A model generated the notes under the pieces. That model did no database searches. It was not told the origin of the DNA and saw only the letters and a list, made by a program, of their open reading frames with translations. Both the position numbers and the translations under genes were made by a program. From Diphasiastrum complanatum (taxonomy: Eukaryota; Streptophyta; Lycopodiopsida; Lycopodiales; Lycopodiaceae): a stretch of 64,000 nucleotides of DNA. The DNA lies in contig CM055097.1 in assembly GCA_029204225.1 (NCBI GenBank), positions 50,628,195 through 50,692,194 of the forward strand, read 5' to 3'. Position 1 is the first letter of the stretch, and each line of letters opens with the position of its first letter. Positions 1-10,988 of this stretch are shown here, one piece after another.

Positions 1-173
1 GTTTTCACTTCATCTTATCTTCATTCCAGCTTTGTGAGGGAGTGATAGGACTGTGATTATAAGTCCATTTGTTGGATTAGAAATCAAATTTGAGTGAAAC
101 ACTGCAAGTGTGAGACCTTTGTGAGTTTCAAGTCAATCAAATCTATTTCTTGTTTGTAGAAGTCACTAGTAAG

Positions 174-962
174 ATGGGATCTGCTGGAGCATACCTTCTA
201 GAAGCTAGTGAGAGGTTGAATTCTACAAATTATGCTATTTGGAAGGTTAGAATGGAGTCACTATTGGTGCTCCAAGACCTTTATGAGTTCTTGATTGAAG
301 ATGAAGATGAACCTCTAGGTGCACAGGAGTTAGCTAGATACAAGAAGAGATCTAGGCTTGCACTTCATTGTGTAAAGATGAATGTGAGCAATGATTTGTT
401 GAGAGAAGTATCAGCTTGTACTAATGCTAAAGAGGCTTGGGAGTCTTTAAAATCAATCTATGAGTCTAGCAACACTTCTAGAGTTCTTATGCTTAGAAAT
501 CAAATTTTGCAAAGCATGAGGAGAAGTGAGGAGAGTGCACAGGACTATGTACTCAGAATCAAGTCTCTAAATAGGGAGTTGGCTTCCATTGGAGAGAAGA
601 TTCATGATGGAGAGCTTGTACAAATTGTCCTTAATGGTCTAGGAGATGACTTTTCAAATTTGGTCCAAAGTTTTGCCATCCAAGACACTTTGCCAACTAT
701 AGAAAAACTTCACAGTGTATTAGTGGCTGAAGAGTGTAGGATGCTCCATGCAAAATCTAGGATGAGTTCCTTTCTTTGCAAGATGGTGATGAGAAAGCCA
801 ATTTCTCAGTCAAGGGCAAAAAGAAGACCAATGGAAAGAAGAAGCATTCAAAGGAGGCCAAAGAAGAGGATGATGCATCAAGCTCAAAGGACAAGTCAAA
901 GCAAAAATGCTTCTTTTGTGGAAGGAAGGGGCATTATGCATCTGAATGCTACAAGAGGCTAA
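174..962 (+). CDS. Copia gag, N-terminal part (element A)
   Basis: This is the capsid/nucleocapsid precursor of a Copia element (UBN2/DUF4219-type gag), which packages element RNA in virus-like particles. I start at 174 because that ATG (protein MGSAGAYLLEAS) aligns with the gag start of element E at 20493; an in-frame ATG at 150 is less likely. The segment with NYAIWKVRMESLL followed by KEAWESLKSIYES is typical of the family. A one-base deletion relative to E, near 783, throws the last ~60 codons out of frame, and the real zinc-knuckle frame continues in the overlapping ORF at 776-2329. The true product therefore needs both frames. The shift looks like a mutation, because E breaks its gag at a different place. 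Confidence 0.8.
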   Translation: MGSAGAYLLEASERLNSTNYAIWKVRMESLLVLQDLYEFLIEDEDEPLGAQELARYKKRSRLALHCVKMNVSNDLLREVSACTNAKEAWESLKSIYESSNTSRVLMLRNQILQSMRRSEESAQDYVLRIKSLNRELASIGEKIHDGELVQIVLNGLGDDFSNLVQSFAIQDTLPTIEKLHSVLVAEECRMLHAKSRMSSFLCKMVMRKPISQSRAKRRPMERRSIQRRPKKRMMHQAQRTSQSKNASFVEGRGIMHLNATRG

Positions 963-2329
963 GAGCACAAGTGGAGGAGGACACACAAGGAAACCTTGCA
1001 AAGGAGGAGGAGGAAGATGAAGTAGATGTATTCTTGATGGCATCTACATCCTCACCAACAAGCAATAGCAATTCAAGAGACAATTGGTGGATCGACAGTG
1101 GGGCTAGCTCCCACATGTCTTGTGAAAAGGACTTTTTCTCAAACTTACACTCTTTCAATGCTGCTAAAAAGTTTGTCTTTACTGCAAATGATGAAGAGTG
1201 TAGGATAGATGGTGTTGGTACCATCTCTTTGTGTCTAGAATCCTCAAAATGCATGGATCTAGAAAATGTCCTTTATGTACCATCAATCACCAAGAACATG
1301 ATTAGTGTTGGTTTACTCTTAGAAAGTGGTTTGGATGTCCACTTTAAGCATGGTGTTTGTTTCATCTTGAAGAATGATGTTTGCATTGCAAAGGGATTTA
1401 AACATGGAAGATTGTTTAAGTTGGAAGCTAGTGTTGCTTTTGAAAGAATGAGCTTGGCAAAGGAGGAGATCACTCAAGAGGAGATCTTGGCAAAGTGTGA
1501 TCTTGCTTGCATTGAGGAGGAGCATCAAAAGGAGGAAGATCTTGAGGATCAGCCTCAAAGCATGAGAGTTCCAAGGGAGTCCTCAATGACAATGGCCGAG
1601 TCATCAAATTGCATGCAAATTGTCCATTCAAGTGTGCATCTTGCAAGGGTGGTGAGCATTGGAGAGTCTACTATCTTTGAATACTTTTTGGAAAGTAGTA
1701 GTAGACATGAGGTGACTTGTTTCTTACCTTTAAGATTCATGGTGTTTATTACTTTGTATGACAAGACAATGAAATGGGCTGTTTTGAAATCTACATTTGC
1801 TGTTGATAAAGCAATTTCATTGGATAACTATTTTTGTAATAGTTTGAATAGAGTCATAAAAGATGAAACATCATTTGCTTTGGAAATCTTTGTGTTCACA
1901 TGCTTTGTGCATGATCATTCCAATGTAAGGACCAAAGATTATCCTATTTCAATGATAGGAATAATGGTAGTGTTTTGCTCTTCAAGTAGAGATTGTAGAA
2001 TCTACTTGTTTTTGACCAAAGAATTTGTCAATGGTGGAAATGTGATCTTTCAAGAGTGGAAGATTTGTAAACTTGAAGAAGCACCTTTGGATCAACACCT
2101 TATTCAATTCATTGATGTTTTGGAGTCAAGTCAAGTGGAGGATCAAGCTCAAGACCCGAGGACTCCAAGAAGAATCTTGAGTATCAAGATGGAGCCATCT
2201 AGGCTCAATTATATGGATCAAGCAAGACAAGTTGTCTTTGGCAACATTATTTATGCACTTAATATTTTAATTGATGTATCTTCAAGTGCACAAAATGCCT
2301 TGGAATCCATGGCTTGGCATGATGTTTAG
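776..2329 (+). CDS. Gag zinc knuckle + protease + unfamiliar C-terminal region (element A)
   Basis: A 517-codon open frame. Residues ~40-60 hold a CCHC zinc knuckle (CFFCGRKGHYASEC). Residues ~103-113 hold the aspartic protease motif WWIDSGASSHM. Residues ~160-225 match the stretch between protease and integrase in E (ENVLYVP, KHGVCFILKNDVCIAKG, GRLFKLEA). From about residue 235 the expected integrase and RT are absent, yet the frame stays open for another ~280 codons. Only a stretch near residues 455-485 (QDPRTPRRI, EPSRLNYMDQ) resembles the acidic linker between integrase and RT of E. A weak resemblance to integrase in the middle is possible. So this is either a very diverged integrase with RT and RNase H deleted, or captured sequence. 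Function of the tail is unknown. Confidence 0.7.
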   Translation: MQDGDEKANFSVKGKKKTNGKKKHSKEAKEEDDASSSKDKSKQKCFFCGRKGHYASECYKRLRAQVEEDTQGNLAKEEEEDEVDVFLMASTSSPTSNSNSRDNWWIDSGASSHMSCEKDFFSNLHSFNAAKKFVFTANDEECRIDGVGTISLCLESSKCMDLENVLYVPSITKNMISVGLLLESGLDVHFKHGVCFILKNDVCIAKGFKHGRLFKLEASVAFERMSLAKEEITQEEILAKCDLACIEEEHQKEEDLEDQPQSMRVPRESSMTMAESSNCMQIVHSSVHLARVVSIGESTIFEYFLESSSRHEVTCFLPLRFMVFITLYDKTMKWAVLKSTFAVDKAISLDNYFCNSLNRVIKDETSFALEIFVFTCFVHDHSNVRTKDYPISMIGIMVVFCSSSRDCRIYLFLTKEFVNGGNVIFQEWKICKLEEAPLDQHLIQFIDVLESSQVEDQAQDPRTPRRILSIKMEPSRLNYMDQARQVVFGNIIYALNILIDVSSSAQNALESMAWHDV

Positions 2330-2536
2330 TTTTGAAGTGTGCTACATGTATATAGACACGTTTATGGAACATCTTGTAAGGGATCCTCTAAGAGGTGGTG
2401 AAAGATCCTTCATGGACATCATTCTCTATTGAAGTCTCAAAAGTTCCTTCTTTGTAGCTGGATTTTTTAGACACTTCTAAAAGCTTTCATTGATCTATCA
2501 AGAGAGTTGTAAATAGATCAAGCTAAATTTGAGGAG

Positions 2537-3237
2537 TGTGAAGAATTGCCAAAAATTGGCAAATCTAGCTTGATCAAAAACCATGTAGAATAGTGTAAAT
2601 TGTGTACACAAGTGGGTCCCACACATGTGAGGCCATGATGCCACATGGGAAACCCATCCTAATGTAGGTTAGGTCAAGTCAAGAGAGTTGGTCATGTCTA
2701 TTTGGTGGTCATCCCTACTTTATAGGACCTACACCTAAGTTTAAGGTGAAAATTTGACCAACTAGCTACCTACCAAGCATAACTCTAGGAAATAGACTAG
2801 GGTTTCATTTTAGGTCAAGGAGAGTGAGTTAACTTCCTTATTACATGCTGGAAATCCACCTAACTTCAAGAAGGAAGTCGAATTTGCTATGTATTCCCTC
2901 TCTCCATAGTGAGAAGATAGAACATTTTTGGAGCTCATTGGCAATCTCAAGCTAGTTCACTATGTACATTGAGTTTTTGTGATCCAAATGAGACCAAATC
3001 AATTTATACTTGTTTCTCAGGTTGAAGGCCGTACTACAGCCTGTATTACACACGTGTGGGCTCGGATTTCAATGTTTATCAATGCTTTTGATTGTTAGTG
3101 CTTGTTGTTTGTCAAATTGCCAATCTAGATCAACTTTTTTGTGTCTAGTTTTTTGATAGATTGTTAAGCAAGCATCCAATCACTCTTGTGGATCTTTTGT
3201 AGATCCATTTATGGTCCTAAAGTACAGTACTTTCACA
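2537..3237 (+). repeat. 3' LTR of Copia A
   Basis: The LTR starts TGTGAAGAATTGCC and ends CTTTCACA. It shares the start, the block GGCCGTACTACAGCC, the CACGTG palindrome (3051-3056) and the end with the E LTR at 19171-19861. A purine-rich GAGGAG lies just before the start. Right-hand flank is Copia integrase sequence of another element. Confidence 0.85.
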
Positions 3238-3350
3238 ATGTAGAGAAGCAATTCTCATTCAAGATTAAAGCTCTTAGATGTGATGGAGGTGGCGAATATA
3301 TATCCAGTAAATTTCATGTTTTTTGTGAGCTTGAAGGCATCAAAAGGGGG
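3238..3350 (+). pseudogene. Copia integrase fragment
   Basis: The translation contains KIKALRCDGGGEYISSKF followed by FCELEGIKR. This is the integrase core around the second catalytic Asp (RSDNGGEY in intact copies). Both sides are cut: the left by the LTR of element A, the right by decayed Gypsy-type sequence. It indicates that A inserted into an older Copia copy. Confidence 0.7.
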
Positions 3351-6300
3351 TTTCTCCATAGTTTTTGGTGGAAATCAAAGGTTTTTTAATGGTTTTAGTG
3401 AATTTTTCATCTAGAATTGAAGTTTTTTGCTTGAAATTGATCATAGGTACTGGTGTAGTACGTTTTCCATATTGTACTTGCTGTTTTACAGTCAGTTATG
3501 ATTGGATCTAATGATTGCATGATGTTGGAATAGTCAAAAGGTTGATTAGATAGTGATTTTGGACCAAAAATTGGGGTTTTTGGACCATAAATGGACTATA
3601 GAAACCATGTTTGACTAGAATCAGAACTTTTGGTGCTTGAATGCAATGAATCTACATGGATTTGGATCTGATTGCATGAATTTGTGGATTTTCCCCACAA
3701 ATTTTGGTCAAAATTTGTCAAACACCAAGGTTTTTTGATGTTTTTTGGACTAATTTTGGGGTAGATCTCAAAATTCTCAGCCAAGACTTGGTATGAACGT
3801 TTTTAGAGATGTAATAAAGCTTTCCCTGATTTTTCATGTAGTTTGGATGGGATTAGACACCATTAGAGGGCTCAAAACACCAAAAATTAGTGTATTTTTG
3901 ATGATTTTTGAGCATGAATACCTCTCAATTGGGGGTCTGAACTTGTTGGTTCTTGTTACAAGCTTAAAAATATGATGGATTGCGTCTGTTTTGAGCCATC
4001 ATGCATCCAATTTGGATAGGTGAGCATTAGACACCATCATGTTGAAGTTTTGCTTGTTGGAGGCCAAAAATGCATTTTTTGCATGATCTGAGCTTATGAT
4101 TGCTTGCTAAACCTGTTAGAAGCTATTATTCCTCTCTAATGAACCTTAGTAGAGTGCTTGTAACCTCTGATCCAAGGGTTTTTGGGTTGGGATGTGTTTT
4201 ATGAATATTCCTCTCCACAAAAGTGCGCCCCCTACCTGTTTTTCATGCATTTATTGCTCGCACGTGTGAAGCCAAGTGTGCAGGGTGACATGGCAAGTGC
4301 CTTGTAGACCCACTCTCCCTTCGTACTATGATTTACAACGACCAATTTGGTGTCCTGTAGAGAAAGTTATGGCTGTCGGAAGTTTGGCAATTTTTGAACT
4401 AAAATTTTTGCAAATTTTTTGAAATGTTCTGATGCATGCTTGTTTGTAACTCAGTGAAGTGCTTGTTTGTTGATGAAAATGTATGGATAGACCTGTATGC
4501 ATGCATGGATGCATGTTACATGCGTAATCAGTTGATTGATCAGTAGATTTCTTGCATGAAGCTATTTTTGGCAATTCTAGATCAAAAAGCAGATTTCCTA
4601 GTGGTTGGGCTAATTACGGGAATTTTTTTTTGTTTTTTTTTTTTGAAAAAATCAGTGCATGTCGAATTTGATATGTGACAGTGCCTGTGAATTTGATAAA
4701 TCGACCATTTTAATCGATTTTCACAATTGGTCCATTTCAAACTGATTTTGTGAATTCCAATGCTAATTTCCCAGTTTCTTGGCAATTTACGTAAAAATTG
4801 ATTATTATTGAAATCACTGCATGTCATATAAGATGCATGTTGAATGTTTTAGAATCCTTCCAATATGAGATGGTAATTGTGAAACTGTCAAGTCGATGTT
4901 TGGTTGATTTTCACAGTTTAGGTCCATATTGAATGGAATTTGAAAATCCCAGTTTACATAAAATTTGAAGAAACCATGGACGTTTTTGATTTGTTCCAAT
5001 TCTTTGGTTATTGATCAGATAGAAATGACTTATAAAGTGAACGATCTTACTGAGTTGAAATAAGTCGATTGTTAAGATTACTGTACCTTTCTCTTTTAGT
5101 TGAAGATTTTGTGAATCTGTCAATTAAGGAGCATTTCTTGTTCTGGGGATCAGTAAGGACCAAGAATAATGTAAATCTAGTAGAACAGTTCTATGCTGGC
5201 CTACAAGAGGATTTTTCAGGGATTAAGTCTGGCACTTAATAAGCAAATCAAAATTGTCAGGGTGATAGTGCTAAAATTAGCGATACCAAATTGAACTTTT
5301 TCCTAGTACAAATTTGGGGTTTTGTTAACCGGAACCATTTTTGGAAGGGGGAAAAGAGTGGAAGTCTAATATGTAGATGATGGCCGGTCTTAAGAATCCA
5401 ATTATTTAATTTACATTCAATTCCTGAAGTATAACTAATTGCAAGTGAGAATAAAATTGGGAATTATTTAAGAAGACTGCCTCTGGGAATTTGGATTTCT
5501 TTTCTCCAGTGTGAATTAGAATTTCAAGAATTCGAGGATTCTAAGGGAAAAGTAGTGGCAAGACTGATAATCCATTTATAGAACCATGTCTGTTTTGCAA
5601 TTGGATTTGGATCTTGCAAAGTAATGCAGATAGAAGATGTTCCATAAATGAATCTAATAATTTGGATTCTTTCCAGTTATAGAGTATTTCTCTATAATGA
5701 TAGTAACGACCAGGAGAGTTCTAACTTGTTAAAAAATTGAAGTTTTTTTTACCGATTCTGGAATAGACATTGGATATCTAGGACAGTATGAGATTCCGTT
5801 TTTTGTTGAAATCTATGGTTCTTTTGGGTTAGGATACATTCTAATGTATTGGGATGATACATTTTGTTTGCCCATGTTGGGTACAATATGAAATGGTATT
5901 CTTTGAGTGACACTAAAGAAGCATGAGAGATTTCAATTGTTAGGATTATCTTCTGGAATTTGTTGTGAATTTGATCCTATATCTGGGCAAAACAGATCTG
6001 GATGTAGAGAATTCTTGGAGGAAAAGCTGGTGGTATGGGACATCAGTGATTCTAAAGAGGATTTCTTGGGTAGAATGATCTGTAGACCGATGGTTAGGGA
6101 TTGCTGTAATGGTAATACTAACAGAGTCCATTGGTTTTTGTTAAGGGTATTTTGGGAATTATGAGATATAGATCGATCCCTAAATGGTATCTCATTAATT
6201 ACAAAATATGGAAGCCCTTAAATCTATTTCTCAATTTTATTAGACCTCTACTCTTTAGAAATTTCTTAATACATGACAATTGGATTGAGATTCATATAAT

Positions 6301-9079
6301 TCTTTCCAATGTAGAACTCTGTTATGAAGGATTGTTATGATTATATGAAATTGTACTTCCATATAAGATTTTTGAATATGGCTGGGAACTTAGGTTTTCT
6401 GAACCCTAACGTTAGTCTCTATTTGATATCGATTATTGAGAGATAATATTTCTATCATTCGGGATAAGATATTGTGTGATTCTGAGGAAAAAGTTATGTT
6501 TGTAATAGTATTGAATACTCATTACTGACTTTTTTGAATCTTTGATATCTTATATGTTGTCTCCTGGAACTTTTAAATTGAAATTATGGAATTTCTTTTT
6601 TAAAAGGGGGGAAGAAAAGATAGGGATAAGTCTTTCGTGGAATCGGCTAGTTGCATTGATTTTAGAAAAAAAAATCTTGTATTTGTGCAATGGTAGAACT
6701 ATCCAGTTTGAAATAGAGGAACTCTCTAAGTGATTATTTTGTGTAATCTGAAACCAGAGGAGTTTTGGGGTTATTGAGCTGTGAGATATTCATTAATATG
6801 GGAAGTAGTGGTAAAGATTAAATTAAGATTCGCAGATTGTTACCAAGTACCATTTTGAAATGGATTGGATCAGTGGAATAAAGTTTTTATCTTAACATTA
6901 TGCTCAAAGATGTCTATACGAGTTAGCCTAATCTTGGTTTTACGCTAAGATCTGTTGTAGGTTGATTGGTAGAAGGAATTTTGCTAATAAGAGTTAGATG
7001 GTTGGAAAACTTGTGATGTGGAGTTATTCACTTCAAAGATTTCCCAGATATGTTATTTACTCATGAGAAATAGAGTTATTTGGTAGCTGAGTTGCAAGAT
7101 TCTCCGTGAATTATGTGAGTAACATATGCAGATTGTGGATATCTGTCAGTTTATCACTTCTGTTTATGTATAGGAACATAGTTGGATAAGTTGCTTATGT
7201 ACATCTTAATCTTGTGGATCTACTATGTGTTTCCTATGTACTGAGTTTATATCGTATACTTAAACTAGTCATAGTACATAGACATATGAACAAGTAATGT
7301 GTGGAACAGTTACTTGCAGGTTAATGTCTCTTTCTATGGAAAGAATAATTCATTAACTTATTTATGGTTTGGAAGAAGATCTAAATGTGATGTTATACAT
7401 GTATAATTGAGATCTGTACCTAGACATTTAAGATTTCTGAATCATTTACAATTGACTTGAATAATTGGATTACTCCAATTAGAAGTTAATTGGATGAATA
7501 TGCAGTGTGAAGAGAATTCACCGGGAACTGTTTATTTTGATCTATATTGCTTATAAGTCACATGATTAGTGAGTCAATTGGATTCATTTATGAGAACTGT
7601 GCATAGAATATAGAAGATTCTTGATATAGAATATTACTTGAAGTAGAAATATCCTAAGTTATTAACTATATCCCAATGAGCTCATATACATACATTGGAT
7701 GACAGAGTCTAACTAATGTCAAGGATAACCACTGAATTCAGCAGAACTTTATAATTCTAGGTGATTGTATAAAGTTTATTATTTGTTAAAGACAAATGTT
7801 ATAGTGGTCTTTAATCACTTGGTTGATTGTAGAATTTAGAACTCATAATCTGGTTAAGAAGAATCGAGATGGAAGAATATTCTTGGAATCTAGTAATTTT
7901 CCTTGTGGAAAAGATTTCAGAATATTTCTTATGTTTACTGAGTGGTATGTTATGCATATACTCCAGTATCTCTAAATGATTATGGGTTTAGAATCCAATA
8001 GATTATGATTGACGAATCATAAGATTCTAAATGTTTATGATTGACGGATCATAAATTGATACTTAAAGGTCATTAGATGATTATATGAAAATATGATGAT
8101 TCTTAAGATAATGAGTAATTCTTGATCAATTAGTGGAGTTAAAATTTAGATTTGCTATCTGAACTGTAAATTTGTGTACAACTTGAGATTGTTTGAATCT
8201 CACAGGCATTTTCATTAAGTAATTGTTTACTTATGAGGAATTTGCTTACCTTTACAGATTGTAGTCAAGGAATGCTCGTGTACTGTTTTTCAGCCTAAAG
8301 TCTTCGGTTATTTAGGAGCAAGTTAAGTCTATCAAGATTGAATGGTTGCTATTTTCTAGTATATGATGCTAGGGATAGAGCACTTATCTCAAGAGAGTAT
8401 CTGGGGTACTCAGGACTGAGTTGAAGTCATTTTTATCTTGATGGATCTCCTAAGAGATTTTGGTGGGATGAGTTTTGTACCAAGAAACATTTATGACAGG
8501 TCTACAAGTAATTGTGGATAGTCTTGGACTATAATTGTTTTGGATCTTTAACTTTTGAACATTGATTTTCAGTGTAAGGCGAGGACTCACCCAGTGATTC
8601 ATGTAAATTGAGGTACATGAAGGTGATGTTATTAGATTGGAGAGAATCAAATCCAATAGGGAAGTTTATCTTTTAGTGTACTTCTAAAAGGTTGATATAG
8701 TATTCAGTGTAGAGATAGATAATTTGAGAAGTATCCCATCTCTAAATACTTATTTGATATTGAAGTCAGACTAAAGATTAATTTTCAGGGTAATTGTGAA
8801 AGTTAAACGATTGATTTGTTAATTTTAAACTTAATCTTCAGGTTTGGTCAATTGCTCATCCGATGTATCATGTGAATTTAGTTTGTATGATGATGACAAT
8901 TTGATGTATTGAAGATTTTGCCCATTTGAAAGATTTATCGCTCAATATACCTTTGGACCCTAAATGAGTACTCAGGATCAGAGATAATAATTGAAAAATT
9001 GTTCTATCTCTGTGTGCTTACTTAGGTCGCCCATCCTCCTATTGGAAATTTAGTTTCTTGAGCCTGTTTTCCCTCCTCT
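3351..9079 (+). mobile_element. Decayed Ty3/Gypsy element B (leader and internal region)
   Basis: No long frame survives. The leader is anchored by a block at about 4218-4400 that matches the leader of Gypsy D at 15350-15520 (AAAAGTGCGCCC, CCAATTTGGTGTCCTGTAG). A gag-like trace (QFYAGLQEDFSGIKSGT) lies near 5190-5240. From ~6850 the sequence is collinear with 27500-29590 at a constant offset of about 20.7 kb. Near 8589-8640 and 8855-9040 the translation resembles the integrase C-terminus and chromodomain of the better copy at 26453-26707 (a HPVFHVSRL-like stretch, then HLKDLSLNIPLDPK). The short ORFs across this stretch look incidental. The left boundary is approximate. Confidence 0.6.
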
Positions 9080-9205
9080 CTCTTAGGTTCTTCACTATGG
9101 CTTGGGGTGGGGGCTAGGTCCAGGAGGAAACTCCAGGAGGGATCTAGGTTTGGATGGGTAGTTTTGCTCCACAGGTGTCCTTTTGGTTAATTTGCAACAA
9201 GATCT
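9080..9205 (+). repeat. Diverged Gypsy LTR remnant (3' end portion)
   Basis: This stretch aligns with the end of the Gypsy D LTR (about 14205-14332): TTCCTTGGCCTGGGGGTGAGG, the CTCCACAG...GTCCTTTTG block and the run to GATCTA are all recognisable despite many differences. It sits directly after the chromodomain-like remnant of B, where a 3' LTR is expected. Confidence 0.45.
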
Positions 9206-9229
9206 AGTCAGATCTTCATTTGGTGATCC

Positions 9230-9750
9230 TTACAAAATCACCATTCACCATCTTGAGGGAGTAAATGTTTTTTTTTGAGATGTAGCTTGGAAGCTATATC
9301 TCACACTTTGTATAGTGTGCTCAATATGTCTCAGACTTCTTTCGATGTCTGGGCCTCGGATACATGCCTGATATGAATATCCGTAATGTTGAGGATGATC
9401 AGCGTGAAAGCCTTTCCATCCTTCAGCTTCCATCTGGCAATTACTGCATCGTCTGCTTTGGGTTTTCCTTCTGCACCTATAACAACGTCATACAATTCTT
9501 TAGCCATTAGTATAGTTTTCATCTTAAATTTCCACAGATGGTAATTGGCTATATCAATTTTGTCCATGATGGGATTGGCTTTCCTTTGAGAATCCATTTG
9601 GAAGATTAGTCTAAGTGATAGAAAAAAACTATCAGTGACTTAAGTATGAAAATATGGCACTGAGTTACAAAACAAGAAGACAATACTCTATCGGCTAGTA
9701 GAGTCTTTACTGTAGAAGCTTATTAGGCTACAAAAATAGCTCTGATACCA
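9230..9750 (-). pseudogene. Copia gag N-terminus with primer-binding site, minus strand
   Basis: Read on the minus strand, a 88-codon frame (start 9597) encodes YHLWKFKMKTILMAKELYDVV, the N-terminal signature of Copia gag. The primer-binding site (reverse complement AGCTCTGATACCA, 9738-9750) lies about 140 bases upstream and abuts an LTR end at 9751. The frame breaks near 9331 and continues in another frame. The left part beyond about 9230 is lost against Gypsy B. This family is distinct from A/C/E and closer to F and G. Confidence 0.7.
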
Positions 9751-10988
9751 TGTTGGAGAAAGAGGGTGTGTCGTGTGTGAGAAACAAAAATAGCTCAAAA
9801 AGAAAATGACACGAAAAGGAAAGAACTTGAAACTCGAACGAGAAACGAGCTCGAACAGAAAGTGTTTGTGCGCAGCGAAATGAGCTATATTACTCTTTTC
9901 CTAAGCATGACTACGCCTATCAGAAACGAATAGAACATTAGTGATAGAAATCGTGGTCGTCCTGATTATGTAGCCAAACATTAATAAAACACCAGAAGAA
10001 TAATTCGTCACGAACAGCTAGACAAATTATTAGTAGCGAATGATTCGCAAAGAGCTAGACTGAGCTTGACTGATAATCAGTCACGAATGATTTGCGAAAG
10101 ACAAGACTCGAACGAATATTAGTTGTCAACAACTAGACTAATAATAACTCGCTAAGAACAGATTACCAGATTGAGCAACAAGAAAGTCAAACAGAATGAA
10201 AATAAGCATATTAATATCAACACAAATCAGAACGCAGAACAAAAGAGTTGTTATCGGATTAAGTATAGCAAAATATACATGTCAATAATGTGGTAGAGCA
10301 CAAGACAATAGCAGATGAAACCGCGTGCTCTACAAAGCTAATTCAATCGGTAACATGAATGAACCTATTACTGACAATAAAGAATCAATGCGCATGGCAT
10401 CTACTTCGTCTATCTATGATAAGCTTCTGATTCTATTATTTTACACACACACTTCATCGTTCATCATTGAATACGCAAATGAATTAATATATATATTACA
10501 CAATGTTACAGGTGTTCAGATGAAGAAAGTACAAAGTGGATGTGATGTCTGTAGGAGATCGTGGGTGGCTACTGTTGTTGTCAAATCTGTTAGCACAGTT
10601 GTATGGGATGAGCGTGAAAAGGGCCGTGACATCAGCCTTCGTTGAAATGAATGTTGGTGAAGATGCAAAAAATGTGTCACTCTGACAAAATGCCTTAGAA
10701 TTTGATTTACAAGGTCCTTCACTTTTCCTAGGGCACCTTTGGCATTTTGTAAGCAATGTCGTATTTTTCGCCTGTCACAAAAACACGTGTAAAAATACAA
10801 TGTTATTCTTTTTTTCTTTTCTTCACCTGTGAGAATTTACTTGTATTTATGCAGACAGTCGTGTTTTATTCGTCTGTCTTATTTTACATGTAAATATGCA
10901 GACTATGTAACAACGTGAGTAAAAATGCAGCATGAATGGAGGCAGATTAAAATGGGATTTAGGAGAGTAGAGAGATAAATCCAACATG
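9751..10988 (-). repeat. 5' LTR of the minus-strand Copia copy, then unassigned sequence
   Basis: The LTR end TGTTGG (reading CCAACA on the minus strand) begins right after the primer-binding site. I could not locate its other edge, so the LTR/flank boundary inside this interval is unknown. The stretch is rich in GAACGA, CTAGAC and similar short words, and has no convincing coding sequence. The ORFs of 86-106 codons at 10325-10800 lie on both strands over the same bases and match nothing I recognise. Confidence 0.4.

Larger units (their letters stand above)
1..3237 (+). mobile_element. Copia LTR retrotransposon A, 3' part (5' LTR outside window)
   Basis: The first 170 bases match the leader of Copia E (around 20320-20490), so this is the inside of the same family, entered just before gag. 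Gag, a zinc knuckle and a protease motif follow. The element then runs through unfamiliar open sequence to a purine-rich stretch and a 701-bp LTR that starts TGTG and ends CACA. Integrase, RT and RNase H are not recognisable, so this copy is probably non-autonomous. Family assignment rests on direct similarity to E; the loss of pol is seen, the non-autonomous status is inferred. Confidence 0.85.

Noticed and set aside
776-962. Programmed frameshift between gag frames in Copia A
   Set aside because: Element E shifts frame at a different site by a different indel, so these are independent mutations.
10325-10800. Overlapping ORFs of 86-106 codons on both strands
   Set aside because: They cover the same bases in opposite frames without any motif; chance frames.
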